Of a stretch of 64,000 nucleotides of DNA, positions 19,643 through 27,878 are shown piece by piece. The DNA is from Streptomyces sp. NBC_00353. Its GTDB lineage: Bacteria; Actinomycetota; Actinomycetes; Streptomycetales; Streptomycetaceae. Both the position numbers and the translations under genes were made by a program. The notes under the pieces were generated by a model that was not told the DNA's origin, did not search any database, and saw nothing but the letters and a program-made list of their open reading frames with translations. Each line of letters begins with the position of its first letter. The stretch's first letter is position 1. The DNA lies in assembly GCF_036108815.1 (NCBI RefSeq), contig NZ_CP107985.1:2604001-2668000 (forward strand), given 5' to 3'.

Positions 19643-20208
19643 CGCACCATCTCGGCGGTGATCGCCCACCGCTCGTGATCGCGCCACGCCCCGTCGATGA
19701 AGAGGAAGTCCGGGGAGAAGCCTTCGAGGCGGAAGGCGGCCCGGCGCACCAGGGCGATCGAGCCCGCGTTGGCGGGCTGGATGTTCGCTTCCAGACGGTG
19801 CAGGCCCAGCGGCCCGAAGGCGTGGCGCATCACCAGGTCGAGCCCCTCGCTCATCAGGCCGCGCCCGGCCGCGTGGGCGAACGCTCCGTATCCCAGCGCG
19901 CCGCAGCGGAAGGCGCCGCCGACGATGTTGTTGATGTTGATGAAGCCTGCGATGGGGCCGCTTCCGGCCACGGTCCCGTTCCTGTCGTCGACTGCACGTT
20001 CGCAGACGAGGAAGCCCGCCTTTGTGGCGTCCTCCGTCAGCCGGCCCGCGTACGCGGCGTACGCACGCGCGTCGTCGGGCGGGAACAGCCACGGGTGGTG
20101 CATGCCGCGGCTCTCCTTGGCGCGGTCGGTGAACTCTTCGGCGTCCGCGGGGGTGAAGGGGCGGATCGCCGTGCGTGCGCCCTCGGCCAGGTAGGCGTTC
20201 TCAGACAT
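19588..20208 (-). CDS. GNAT acetyltransferase, RimJ/RimL type
   Basis: A 206-residue acetyltransferase using acetyl-CoA, resembling those that modify protein N-termini or small molecules. Features are AIRPFTPADAEEF at the start, GFININNIVGGAFRCGALGY for the central strands, AHAAGRGLMSEGLDLV as the CoA-binding loop, and GLHRLEANIQPANAGSIALV followed by GF(R)LEG-like FRLEGFSPDF, characteristic of the RimJ/RimL subgroup. The ATG at 20208 is the first residue of the conserved region; ribosome site is weak. It starts 29 bases after the LapA-like gene, so the two are probably co-transcribed. Its 3' end overlaps the convergent nitrilase gene. Confidence 0.88.
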   Translation of the reverse strand: MSENAYLAEGARTAIRPFTPADAEEFTDRAKESRGMHHPWLFPPDDARAYAAYAGRLTEDATKAGFLVCERAVDDRNGTVAGSGPIAGFININNIVGGAFRCGALGYGAFAHAAGRGLMSEGLDLVMRHAFGPLGLHRLEANIQPANAGSIALVRRAAFRLEGFSPDFLFIDGAWRDHERWAITAEMVRQDPPRDADTMAPGSGPA

Positions 20209-20237
20209 CCGGACAGCGTAGGCAACCGCCGCCGGCC

Positions 20238-20477
20238 TCACTTCGCGCGGCGGCGGAAGAGATAGCCGCCGCACACCAACCCGGCGACGAACATCGCCAG
20301 CAGCACCGCCGCGAGCGGCATCGTCACCAGGGGGATCAGCAGACGGATCGTGACTTCACCGGTGTTCTCGACGATGAAGACGAGCGACAGGATCGCGATG
20401 ACGAGAACAACGATGCGGGAGGGCGAGAACGCTCCCACGGCACCCTTGCCGCCGCTCGACACGTCCTTCGGGCTCAT
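20238..20477 (-). CDS. LapA-domain (DUF1049) small membrane protein
   Basis: A 79-residue membrane protein with two hydrophobic segments: SRIVVLVIAILSLVFIVEN (about 19-38) and MPLAAVLLAMFVAGLVCGG (about 52-71), then the basic end YLFRRRAK. The motif FIVENTGEVTIRLLIP is the hallmark of the LapA/YciS-like family, where (F/N)xNxxxVxI lies between the helices. In E. coli the relative helps assemble lipopolysaccharide; in streptomycetes the role is unknown. The ATG at 20477 has GAAGGGG upstream. It is followed closely by the GNAT gene. Confidence 0.85.
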   Translation of the reverse strand: MSPKDVSSGGKGAVGAFSPSRIVVLVIAILSLVFIVENTGEVTIRLLIPLVTMPLAAVLLAMFVAGLVCGGYLFRRRAK

Positions 20478-20604
20478 GGTCCGGCCCCTTCTCTGGTCCT
20501 GATACGTCATCGCCCCCGGTACCAGGATGTCTCCATCCGGCGCCCGGGGGCGGTGGTGAGCGGCCGTACGGGTGACGGACCGGCCCGCGTCGGCCTGCCA
20601 GGTC

Positions 20605-22407
20605 TCAGTTCACCCGGCCGCCGACCAGGGGCAGCTCCAGCACCCCCGTGTCGTCCGGGGCGCTGACGACCCTGACCGGCTTGATGCCGCGGTTGCCGAA
20701 GTACGCGCCGTCGCTGGCCGCGATCACGAACTCGAGCCGGTGCCCCGCCCGGTACCGGTGCACGATGCCCGGCAGCTGCACGGTGAACTGCCGGGTGACG
20801 TCCGGTACCCGCACCGGGGACACGAGGCGGTTCACCAGCGTCCTGGAGCCGTCCGGCGCCACGTCGTACACCTTGGCGAACAGGACCAGCTTGTCGGCGG
20901 CGTCACCGCTGTTCTGTACGCGCTCCGTCTTCGGCGAGACGACCTTCAGGATGGCCCTCGGCGCGCCGACGACATCGACGGCGGAGGTCAGCGGGGCGCT
21001 GGTCCAGCCGAGGTAGGTGCCGTGGGTGTCGTACGGCTCGGGGTCGGGCAGTCCGATGATGCCGGCGAGCGAGTTCTCCGAGTGGCTGGTCGGCACCGGC
21101 CAGTTGGCGTACCGGCGGCTGCCGCGGGTGACCTCGGAACGGTTGTCGACAAGCTTGCCGTCACCGGAGAGGTAGACCTTCTGCGACAGCGCGGGCACGG
21201 CGGCCGCGGTGCCGTAGCCGCTCTGCCAGTCACGGTAGTAGGCGAACTCGGGGCCGGTGTCGGTGTTCTTCCTGTGCTGGAGGTAACGGTCGAACCAGGC
21301 CAGGACGCGCTGTCCGACGTAACTGGTCTCCAGGTTGCCTTCATTCAGGTCGAGTTCACCGGGCACCTGACCGCCGCTGTGACCCCAGGACTGCCAGATC
21401 ATTTTTGTCGTGGTGCCCTGCGACTTGAGCGTCCGGTACGTGGCGGTGGCCTCGTTCAGGTTGAACAGGCTGTCGGTCTGGCCCTGGACCAGCAGGGTGG
21501 GCGCCTTGACCTTGCCGAGGTAGGAGACCGGGGAGACGCTGCGCGCGTAGTCGAGCATCGCGCCGGTCCTGTCGGCCGGGTAGCGGCCGGAGTTGAGCAG
21601 CCGGATCGTGTCGCAGGCCTGCGGGGCGAAGTGCGGACAGGTGAGGTTGCCGAACCGGGACGGGTCGAGGCTGGGGGCGAGAATCGTCTGCCCCTCCCCC
21701 ATCAGGTAGAAGCCGTTGGTCCACTGCCACTTGAAGACACCTGGGGTGTCCGAGGAGACGCCCTTGCTCGTGGCCGTGTTGTTTGGATCGAGCGCGTACG
21801 ACAGGTCGTTCCAGGTGATCAGCGGAACCAGGGCGTCGACGCGGCGGTCGACGGCTGCCGTGGCCAGCTGGATGGCGCCGCCGTACGAGCCGCCGATCAT
21901 GCCGACGCGCGGGTCGCCCTTGCCGTCCTTGGAGACGAAGTCGGCCTTCGTCCCGTCGTCGGCGGCGCGGGTCCCGGCGAGGAAGTCGATGAGTCCGGTG
22001 GCGGCCCTGCCGTCGATCAGCGGGTCGTCGAGTGTGATCAGACAGCCGGACTTGCCGAAGCCGAGGCCGGAGTAGACGAGTCCGACATAGCCGCGGGAGG
22101 CGAAGGCCCTGCCGATGGCGTCGGTCGAGCCGTCCGACTTGCTGCCGCCGAAGCCGTTCGTGGCGAGGACGGCGGGGGCGGGGTGAGCGGCGTCGGCCCC
22201 GGCGGGGCGGTAGAGGTCGGCGTCGACGGCGCAGGAGCGACCGCCTGCCGTGACCGTGAACTTCAGTGCGGTGACGGTGTATTCGGAGGCGGTGGCCGTG
22301 GTGGCTGCGTGTGCCGCGCCGGTGAGGGCCAGAGGTGCGGCGAGCGCCACCCCGGCTACGTAGGCGAAGAACTTACGGGACCGGGATCTGCGAACAGCGC
22401 GTGCCAC
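20605..22407 (-). CDS. secreted S15-family (X-Pro dipeptidyl-peptidase-like) hydrolase
   Basis: A 600-residue exported enzyme. The leader has basic RRSRSRKFFAYVAG, a hydrophobic core and a likely AHA-A cleavage near residue 32. The alpha/beta-hydrolase part has the nucleophile in MIGGSYGGAIQ, an acid in LVQGQTDSLFN and a His in WQSWGHSGGQVP. The C-terminal about 200 residues form the jelly-roll domain seen in X-Pro dipeptidyl-peptidases and cocaine esterase-like enzymes. It may cleave prolyl dipeptides or esters outside the cell. The frame extends to 22419, but the GTG at 22407 has GGAGG five to six bases upstream. A TTGACA promoter and a palindrome lie upstream. Confidence 0.88.
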   Translation of the reverse strand: MARAVRRSRSRKFFAYVAGVALAAPLALTGAAHAATTATASEYTVTALKFTVTAGGRSCAVDADLYRPAGADAAHPAPAVLATNGFGGSKSDGSTDAIGRAFASRGYVGLVYSGLGFGKSGCLITLDDPLIDGRAATGLIDFLAGTRAADDGTKADFVSKDGKGDPRVGMIGGSYGGAIQLATAAVDRRVDALVPLITWNDLSYALDPNNTATSKGVSSDTPGVFKWQWTNGFYLMGEGQTILAPSLDPSRFGNLTCPHFAPQACDTIRLLNSGRYPADRTGAMLDYARSVSPVSYLGKVKAPTLLVQGQTDSLFNLNEATATYRTLKSQGTTTKMIWQSWGHSGGQVPGELDLNEGNLETSYVGQRVLAWFDRYLQHRKNTDTGPEFAYYRDWQSGYGTAAAVPALSQKVYLSGDGKLVDNRSEVTRGSRRYANWPVPTSHSENSLAGIIGLPDPEPYDTHGTYLGWTSAPLTSAVDVVGAPRAILKVVSPKTERVQNSGDAADKLVLFAKVYDVAPDGSRTLVNRLVSPVRVPDVTRQFTVQLPGIVHRYRAGHRLEFVIAASDGAYFGNRGIKPVRVVSAPDDTGVLELPLVGGRVN

Positions 22408-22438
22408 GAAGACCTCCACAGCGAGGGCAGCTTACCGA

Positions 22439-22491
22439 CCAGTAGGTACTGGGGCGCGCTCATGCTGTGATACGTGTCATAACGGTGTCAA
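22439..22491 (-). promoter_or_regulatory. promoter and operator of the S15 peptidase gene
   Basis: Read on the minus strand, TTGACA (22491-22486) and CAGCAT (22467-22462) are separated by 18 bases. Just downstream lies the palindrome CCAGTA-GG-TACTGG (22452-22439), which also contains TACC...GGTA spacing typical of TetR-type sites. A bound repressor here would overlap the transcription start region. The -35 is a perfect match, the -10 is weak. Confidence 0.5.
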
Positions 22492-22546
22492 CGCTCGCGA
22501 CAGCGTTTCCTGAAGGATGTTCAACTTCTTCGCATCCGCAGTACGT

Positions 22547-23489
22547 TCAGACCAGCGCGGGCACCTCGACCGTGAGCGTGCCCGGACCGCCGTCGTCCGG
22601 CGCGTCCAGCACCGCGGGCACACCGAGTGGGACCGTCAGCGCCGTCGGGCCGTGCCCGAAGCCCAGCTCCTCGACGACGGGCACGCCGAGCCCGCCGAGC
22701 CGGTCGGCGAGGACCGCACGCACCTCCTCGTACGGTTCGCAGCCCTTCCAGGAGCCGCAGGCGACCCCGGATATCCCGGACAGCGCCCCGGCCCTCAGGA
22801 GTTGGGTGAAGATGCGGTCGAGGCGGTACGGATCCTCCGTCGTGTCCTCGATCATCAGCAGCCCGCCCCGGGCGGACGTCCGGGCGTGCGGGGTGCCGAT
22901 GTCGGCGGCGAGCAGGCTCACACAGCCGCCGTATGTGATGCCGCGGGCCCGGCCGGGCACCAGCACCCCGGCCGTACGAAGGCCGAGGGTCCGTACCGAC
23001 TCCGGCTCGAACAGGGTGGCCCGCAGCGATTCCTGGGTGTCCGGATCCTTGAGAAAGGCCTCCGTGGCGGCCATCGGGCCGTGCAGCGTCGAGAGCCCCA
23101 TGCGCGGCGAACGCCTCGTGCAGCACCGTGATGTCGCTGTAGCCGACGAACACCTTGGGCCCGGCCGCGCGCATCGCCGCCCAGTCGACCAGGTCGACCA
23201 TGCGGTGTGCCCCGTACCCGCCGCGGGCGCACAGCACCGCCTCGACCGACGGATCGCACCAGGCCTCCTGGAGGTCCCGGGCACGCTCCTCGTCCGTACC
23301 CGCGAGATAACCCAACTCCGGGTGCAAGGCGCGGACATGAGGCATCTCGACGGGCTCCAGGCCCCAGCCGCGCAGCACATCGAGTCCTGCTTCGAGGCGG
23401 CCGACGGGCACCGGTCCGCTGGGCGACACGACGGCGACCCTGGCACCGGGCCGCAGGCGGGCGGCACGTGTCAGAGGAGTCAGAGTCAC
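22547..23489 (-). pseudogene. LD-carboxypeptidase (S66 family), frameshifted
   Basis: A muropeptide LD-carboxypeptidase-type gene that would cut an L-D peptide bond in cell-wall peptides. From a GTG at 23489 the frame reads VTLTPLTRAARLRPGARVAV and continues through the nucleophile segment KVFVGYSDITVLHEAFAAH. It then leaves register near 23097-23103. The rest, GLSTLHGPMAATEAFLKD through MIEDTTEDPYRLDR (catalytic Glu) to ELGFGHGPTA (catalytic His), is in another frame. One inserted base or two lost bases would explain this, and adding two bases restores a normal 313-residue protein. It may be a real inactivation or a sequence error. The GTG overlaps the TGA of the preceding gene by four bases (GTGA), showing translational coupling. 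Confidence 0.8.
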
Positions 23490-25474
23490 TTCTTCAGCTC
23501 CAGTTGCGGTACGTCGGGGCGGTCGATCCCGAAGGTCTGTGCATACAGGGAGAGTTCGGCCTCCAGCGCGGCGATCATGGTGTCGGCGCGCCGGAATCCA
23601 TGGCTCTCTCCCTCGAACGCGAGATACGCGTGCGGGATGCCGCGGCCTTCGATCGCAGCCAGGAACCGCTCGCACTGGGCCGGCGGGCAGATCACGTCGT
23701 CGAGCCCCTGGAGCAGCAGGAACGGGGTGGTCAGCCGGTCCGTCCGGTTGATCGGCGACCGTTCGCGGTAGCGGTCCGGGACCTCGGCGAGCGGGCCGAC
23801 CAGGGACTCCAGGTACTGCGACTCGAAGTCATGGGTCTCGTCGGTGCCCCAGCCGGTCAGGTCGAGGATGGGGTAGCTGACGGTGCCGCAGGCGTAGACA
23901 TCGGTGCTGGTCAGCGAGGCGGCGGTGGTCCAGCCACCGGCGCTGCCGCCGCGGATGGCGAGCCGGTTCGGGTCGGCCGCGCCCTCGGCTGCCAGCGCCT
24001 GGGCGACGGCGGCGCAGTCCTCCACGTCGACGACGCCCCACTCTTGGCGCAGCCGGTTGCGGTACGTCCTGCCGTAGCCGGTGGAGCCGCCGTAGTTGAC
24101 CTCGACGACGCCGATGCCGCGCGAGGTGAAGTAGGCGATCTCCAGGTCGAGGACGAGCGCGGCGTGCCCGGTGGGACCGCCGTGCGCCCACACCACGTAG
24201 GGCGGCAACTCGCCTTCCGGACCGATCCGTTCGGGGTTGCACGGCGGGTAGATGTGGGTGTGGATGTCGCGGCCGTCGGGCCCGGTGAAGGTGCGCTGGT
24301 GAGGTTCGGGGTAGTACGCGGGATCGACTTCGTCCCGGTGCCGGGCGCCGATGATCCGGCTGCGGCCGGTCGTGGTGTCCAGCTCCACGATCTCGTACGC
24401 GCTCCGCGGGCTCGCGGCGACACCGATGACCCGGCTGCCGTGCACGGCGAGCGTCTCGGCCCATTCGGTCCAGGGCCCCGCGATGTCGGCGAGTTCGCCG
24501 GTCTCCGGATCGAGGATGCCGAGGGTGGTGGTGCCCTTGCCGTGGATGGTGGCGATCAGTCCGTTCTCCAGTGGCCGGAACCAGCCGAGCCCGATCTTCC
24601 AGAGCGGTCCGGCGAACTCCTGCTCCTGTGTGCAGAGCGCCACCGTGCCCCGGTACGGATCGGCGCGGTAGAGGTTCCACCAGCCGCTGCGGTCGCTCGC
24701 GAAGAGGAGCTGTCCGTCGGTGGTCCATTCGATCTGTGGCACCGACTCCTCGGGTCCGCCGCCGAAGCTCCAGGCGCTGTGGAACGTGCCGTCGTCGGCG
24801 ATGTCGGCGAGCATCACCTCGGTGCCGTCCCATGGCATCCGCGGATGATCCCAGGCGATCCACGCCGCCCGCCGCCCGTCGGGCGAGACCTTCGGTCCGG
24901 TGACGAAGCGGTGCCGGTCGTCGGAGAGTTCGCGCACCGCGCCACGGTTGTCGGCCGCCGATCCGTCCAGCGGCACGGCGGCGATCACCCGTCGCACCTC
25001 GGTGGGCGCCTCGCCGGTGAACTCCTCCAGGACACACCACACTTCGCCCTGCTCGCCCCGGTCGAGGTGCAGTTGCGGGTCGACCCAGCGCAGTCCGCCG
25101 CCGACGTCCGACAGCGGGGTGAGCGGCCACGGTTCTCCGGGCCCGTCCGGCGCGTACGCGTACAGCCGCTGGTCGGCGAAGTTCACGAAGACGACGAGCG
25201 GTCCGCCGTCGGTGCGCCCGGCGCCGGCCCAGGGCCGTCCGCCGTACTCGATGACGCGGCTGCGGACGTTCCACGGAACAGGCAGCACGGACTCGGTGGT
25301 CCCGTCCGCCCGGCGGCGGACCAGGGCGCGGCGCCCCGCCTCGGCGGGGCGCGGCTCCGTCCACCACACTTCGTCGCCGACCACGCCGACGTATTCCGGG
25401 CGGCCGTCGTGCGACGCGGCCAGCCGTGCGTCGATCGGTGACGGCCATGTTCCGTAGGCCCCTGTGGACACCAT
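23486..25474 (-). CDS. S9-family prolyl oligopeptidase-like peptidase
   Basis: A 662-residue cytoplasmic serine peptidase. The N-terminal two thirds form a beta-propeller with repeated WTxDGxL/LLFASDRSGWWNLY-like blades. The C-terminal alpha/beta-hydrolase domain (about 400-655) has YVVWAHGGPTGHAA, the nucleophile in IRGGSAGGWTT, the acid in LQGLDDVICPP and the His in FEGESHGFRR. These are the features of dipeptidyl/acylaminoacyl peptidases, which act on short peptides. The ATG at 25474 has a GGGGGG element upstream, with an alternative TTG two codons earlier. It sits in a minus-strand operon after DppA and M20 genes and is coupled to the S66 gene. Confidence 0.9.
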   Translation of the reverse strand: MVSTGAYGTWPSPIDARLAASHDGRPEYVGVVGDEVWWTEPRPAEAGRRALVRRRADGTTESVLPVPWNVRSRVIEYGGRPWAGAGRTDGGPLVVFVNFADQRLYAYAPDGPGEPWPLTPLSDVGGGLRWVDPQLHLDRGEQGEVWCVLEEFTGEAPTEVRRVIAAVPLDGSAADNRGAVRELSDDRHRFVTGPKVSPDGRRAAWIAWDHPRMPWDGTEVMLADIADDGTFHSAWSFGGGPEESVPQIEWTTDGQLLFASDRSGWWNLYRADPYRGTVALCTQEQEFAGPLWKIGLGWFRPLENGLIATIHGKGTTTLGILDPETGELADIAGPWTEWAETLAVHGSRVIGVAASPRSAYEIVELDTTTGRSRIIGARHRDEVDPAYYPEPHQRTFTGPDGRDIHTHIYPPCNPERIGPEGELPPYVVWAHGGPTGHAALVLDLEIAYFTSRGIGVVEVNYGGSTGYGRTYRNRLRQEWGVVDVEDCAAVAQALAAEGAADPNRLAIRGGSAGGWTTAASLTSTDVYACGTVSYPILDLTGWGTDETHDFESQYLESLVGPLAEVPDRYRERSPINRTDRLTTPFLLLQGLDDVICPPAQCERFLAAIEGRGIPHAYLAFEGESHGFRRADTMIAALEAELSLYAQTFGIDRPDVPQLELKK

Positions 25475-25495
25475 GATCAAATCCCCCCGTGCGGG

Positions 25496-26839
25496 TCAGG
25501 CCGTGCGCAGATAGTGGTCGAGTACGCGGACGCCGAAGTGCAGCGCCTCGACGGGCACGCGTTCGTCGACGCCGTGGAAGAGCGCCTGGTAGTCGAAGCC
25601 CACCGGGAGCTTCAGCGGCGAGAAGCCGTAGCCGGTGATGCCGAGGCGGGAGAACTGCTTGGCGTCCGTGCCGCCCGACATGCAGTACGGCACGACATGA
25701 CCGTCCGGGTCGAAGCGTTCGACGGCGGCGCGCATCTTCGCGTAGGTCGGCGAGTCGACCGGGGCCTGCAGGGCGATCTCGCGGTGGTGGAACTCCCAGT
25801 CGACATCGGGTCCGGTCAGCCGGTCCAGGGTGGCGTGGAACTCGTCCTCGCCGCCCGGCACCATGCGGCCGTCGATGTAGGCGACGGCGTGGCCCGGGAT
25901 CACGTTGACCTTGTAGCCGGCCTCCAGCATCGTCGGGTTGGCGCTGTTCCTGACGGTGGGTTCGACCAGTGCTGCGGCCGGTCCGAGCTTGCCGAGGAGT
26001 TCGTCCACGTCGAATCCGGGAGCGTCGACATCCACCTGGATCCCGTGCAGAGCGGCGATCTCGGTGAGCGCCGCGCGTACGGTCGGGGTGAGCCGCACCG
26101 GCCATTCGTGCGCGCCGATCCGGGCGACGGCGGCGGCGAGTGTGCTGACCGCGTTCGCCTTGTTGACCTTGGAGCCGTGGCCCGCCTTGCCGTGTGCGGT
26201 GAGCTTCAGCCATCCGGTGCCGCGTTCGCCCGCGGCGATCGGGTAGAGCGGCATCCTCGGTCCGGCGTGGAAGGTGAAGGCACCGGACTCGCTGATGCCC
26301 TCCGTACACCCTTCGAAGAGTTCGGGGTGCTGGTCGGCGAGGAAGCCGGAGCCGTCGGCGGCGCTGGCCTCCTCATCCGCGGTGTACGCGATCACGATGT
26401 CCCGGCGGGGCCGGATGCCGGCCCGGGCCCAGGCACGGACGACCGCGAGGACCATCGCGTCCATGTTCTTCATGTCGATCGCGCCACGGCCCCAGACGAC
26501 CCCGTCACGGACCTCCCCGGAGAAGGGGTGCACGGTCCAGTCGTCGGCCTCGGCGGGCACGACGTCGAGATGCCCGTGCACCAGGAGCGCGTCGGCGGAC
26601 GGGTCGGTGCCCTCGATCCTGGCGACCACGTTGGTGCGGCCCGGGGTGCGTTCCAGCAGCGTGGGCACCAGTCCCGCGGCGGCCAGCCGTTCGGCCACGT
26701 ACTCGGCGGCGGGGCGCTCCCTGCAGTCGCCGTCGCCCCGGTTCGTCGTGTCGATCCGGATCAGTTCGGAGGTAAACGTCACCGATTCGTCGAGCGCCAG
26801 ATCGTCGACGGATTCCTGGGGCGTGGTCACCTCAGCCAT
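25496..26839 (-). CDS. M20/ArgE-DapE-type metallopeptidase
   Basis: A 447-residue cytoplasmic zinc peptidase or deacylase. Metal and catalytic segments are in order: LLVHGHLDVVPA, VWGRGAIDMKNMD, AYTADEEASAADGSG with the catalytic Glu, and SGGTDAKQFSRLG and ALFHGVDERVP with a late ligand His. The lid domain includes LTAHGKAGHGSKVNKANAVS, which marks the M20 dimerisation region. Members of this subgroup (carboxypeptidase PM20D1-like) hydrolyse N-acyl amino acids or short peptides. The start ATG overlaps the dppA 3' end by eight bases, and the S9 gene begins 21 bases after its stop. This tight packing shows one peptide-catabolic operon. Confidence 0.9.
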   Translation of the reverse strand: MAEVTTPQESVDDLALDESVTFTSELIRIDTTNRGDGDCRERPAAEYVAERLAAAGLVPTLLERTPGRTNVVARIEGTDPSADALLVHGHLDVVPAEADDWTVHPFSGEVRDGVVWGRGAIDMKNMDAMVLAVVRAWARAGIRPRRDIVIAYTADEEASAADGSGFLADQHPELFEGCTEGISESGAFTFHAGPRMPLYPIAAGERGTGWLKLTAHGKAGHGSKVNKANAVSTLAAAVARIGAHEWPVRLTPTVRAALTEIAALHGIQVDVDAPGFDVDELLGKLGPAAALVEPTVRNSANPTMLEAGYKVNVIPGHAVAYIDGRMVPGGEDEFHATLDRLTGPDVDWEFHHREIALQAPVDSPTYAKMRAAVERFDPDGHVVPYCMSGGTDAKQFSRLGITGYGFSPLKLPVGFDYQALFHGVDERVPVEALHFGVRVLDHYLRTA

Positions 26840-27665
26840 ACTGCTCCTCCACAGCGGACGACACGATCGTCGTCACCGCCTTGAACGTGCGAATACCTTC
26901 GTACATCGTCGTACTGGTGTAGGCGACGCGCCGCTCACCGCTCGGCGCCACGCCGGGGACGACGGTCGCAGCCGCTGCCAGATGCTCGGCGTCGAACTCC
27001 AGCTCCACGGTGAACGAGCCGCCCCGCACCGGATCACGGCGCCCGGCGAGCGCGGTCGCCTCCTTCGCGGCCGCACGGATGTCGGCGGCGGTACGGGCCG
27101 GGGTGCGGCACACCGCCGCATACCGCGACACATAGTCCTTCACGGCGACCTTGCAGGCCTCGGGGGCATATCCGTCCGCGTCCACGCAGGTCAGGTTGTC
27201 GCCGGTGACGAGGACGACGGGCACGCCGTACTCGGCGGCGACATGGGCGTTGAGCAGCCCCTCGCTGGCGCGGACGCCGTTCAGCCAGACGCCGGTGATG
27301 GAGTTGGCGAGGTAGGTGTGCGCGAGCACGCCCTCCGTACCGGCTCCCGTGTGGTAGCCGACGAAGGCGATCGCGTCGACGTCCCCGTACTGGATGCCCT
27401 CCACCATGCTGAGGGACTTGTGCTTGCCGGTGAGCATCTGGACCCGGTCGTCGAGCCGCTCCAGCAGGAGGTTGCGCATGGACCAGTGCGCCTCGTTGAC
27501 GAGCACCTCATCGGCTCCCCCGTCGTAGAAGCCGAGAGCCGCCGCGTTCACATCGGAGGTGAACATCGAGCGGCAGCGCTCCCACTGCGGGGTGCCGGGC
27601 AGCACATCGGCCGGCCAGGTCACCCCCGTGGCACCTTCCATGTCCGCGCTGATGAGGATCTTCAC
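26832..27665 (-). CDS. dppA: DppA-type D-aminopeptidase (M55 family)
   Basis: A 277-residue zinc aminopeptidase that removes N-terminal D-amino acids, known from Bacillus subtilis DppA acting on D-Ala peptides. The N-terminus MKILISADMEGATGV carries metal ligands Asp8 and Glu10. His60 is in VNEAHWSMRN, the next His in FVGYHTGAGT (residue 105) and a Glu in VRASEGLLNAH (135), matching the published DppA ligands within one or two positions. It is the first gene of the four-gene peptidase operon ending at 22547, with an inverted repeat 32 bases upstream. Together with an LD-carboxypeptidase gene this points to breakdown of cell-wall-derived or D-amino-acid peptides (inference). Confidence 0.92.
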   Translation of the reverse strand: MKILISADMEGATGVTWPADVLPGTPQWERCRSMFTSDVNAAALGFYDGGADEVLVNEAHWSMRNLLLERLDDRVQMLTGKHKSLSMVEGIQYGDVDAIAFVGYHTGAGTEGVLAHTYLANSITGVWLNGVRASEGLLNAHVAAEYGVPVVLVTGDNLTCVDADGYAPEACKVAVKDYVSRYAAVCRTPARTAADIRAAAKEATALAGRRDPVRGGSFTVELEFDAEHLAAAATVVPGVAPSGERRVAYTSTTMYEGIRTFKAVTTIVSSAVEEQYG

Positions 27666-27696
27666 GATGTACCGGTCCTCTCACAGGTCAGAAGTC

Positions 27697-27718
27697 GTTG
27701 CGATCTTCCTGCCGCAAC
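27697..27718 (-). promoter_or_regulatory. operator-like inverted repeat ahead of the peptidase operon
   Basis: GTTGCG (27697-27702) and CGCAAC (27713-27718) are perfect arms around ten bases, located 32 bases before the dppA start codon. Spacing and position suit a dimeric repressor. The regulator is unknown. Confidence 0.45.
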
Positions 27719-27878
27719 ACCGTACGCGGCGGTGGAGTCCCAGGCCAGAGGTGTTTTCAGCTCCAGAGGTCCAGTCCAGTGCAAGATCGTTGGGATCTCG
27801 GAGCCGGGCGTGCGGTGAGTTCGGCGCCCGCAGTACGAGGTCGGTGACTGCACCGGCGACGGGGCTCGGCGGTGCGGG

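Noticed and set aside
20572..22470. Long open frame antisense to the S15 peptidase
   Set aside because: Same cause; the peptidase strand has signal peptide and catalytic motifs, the antisense product has none.
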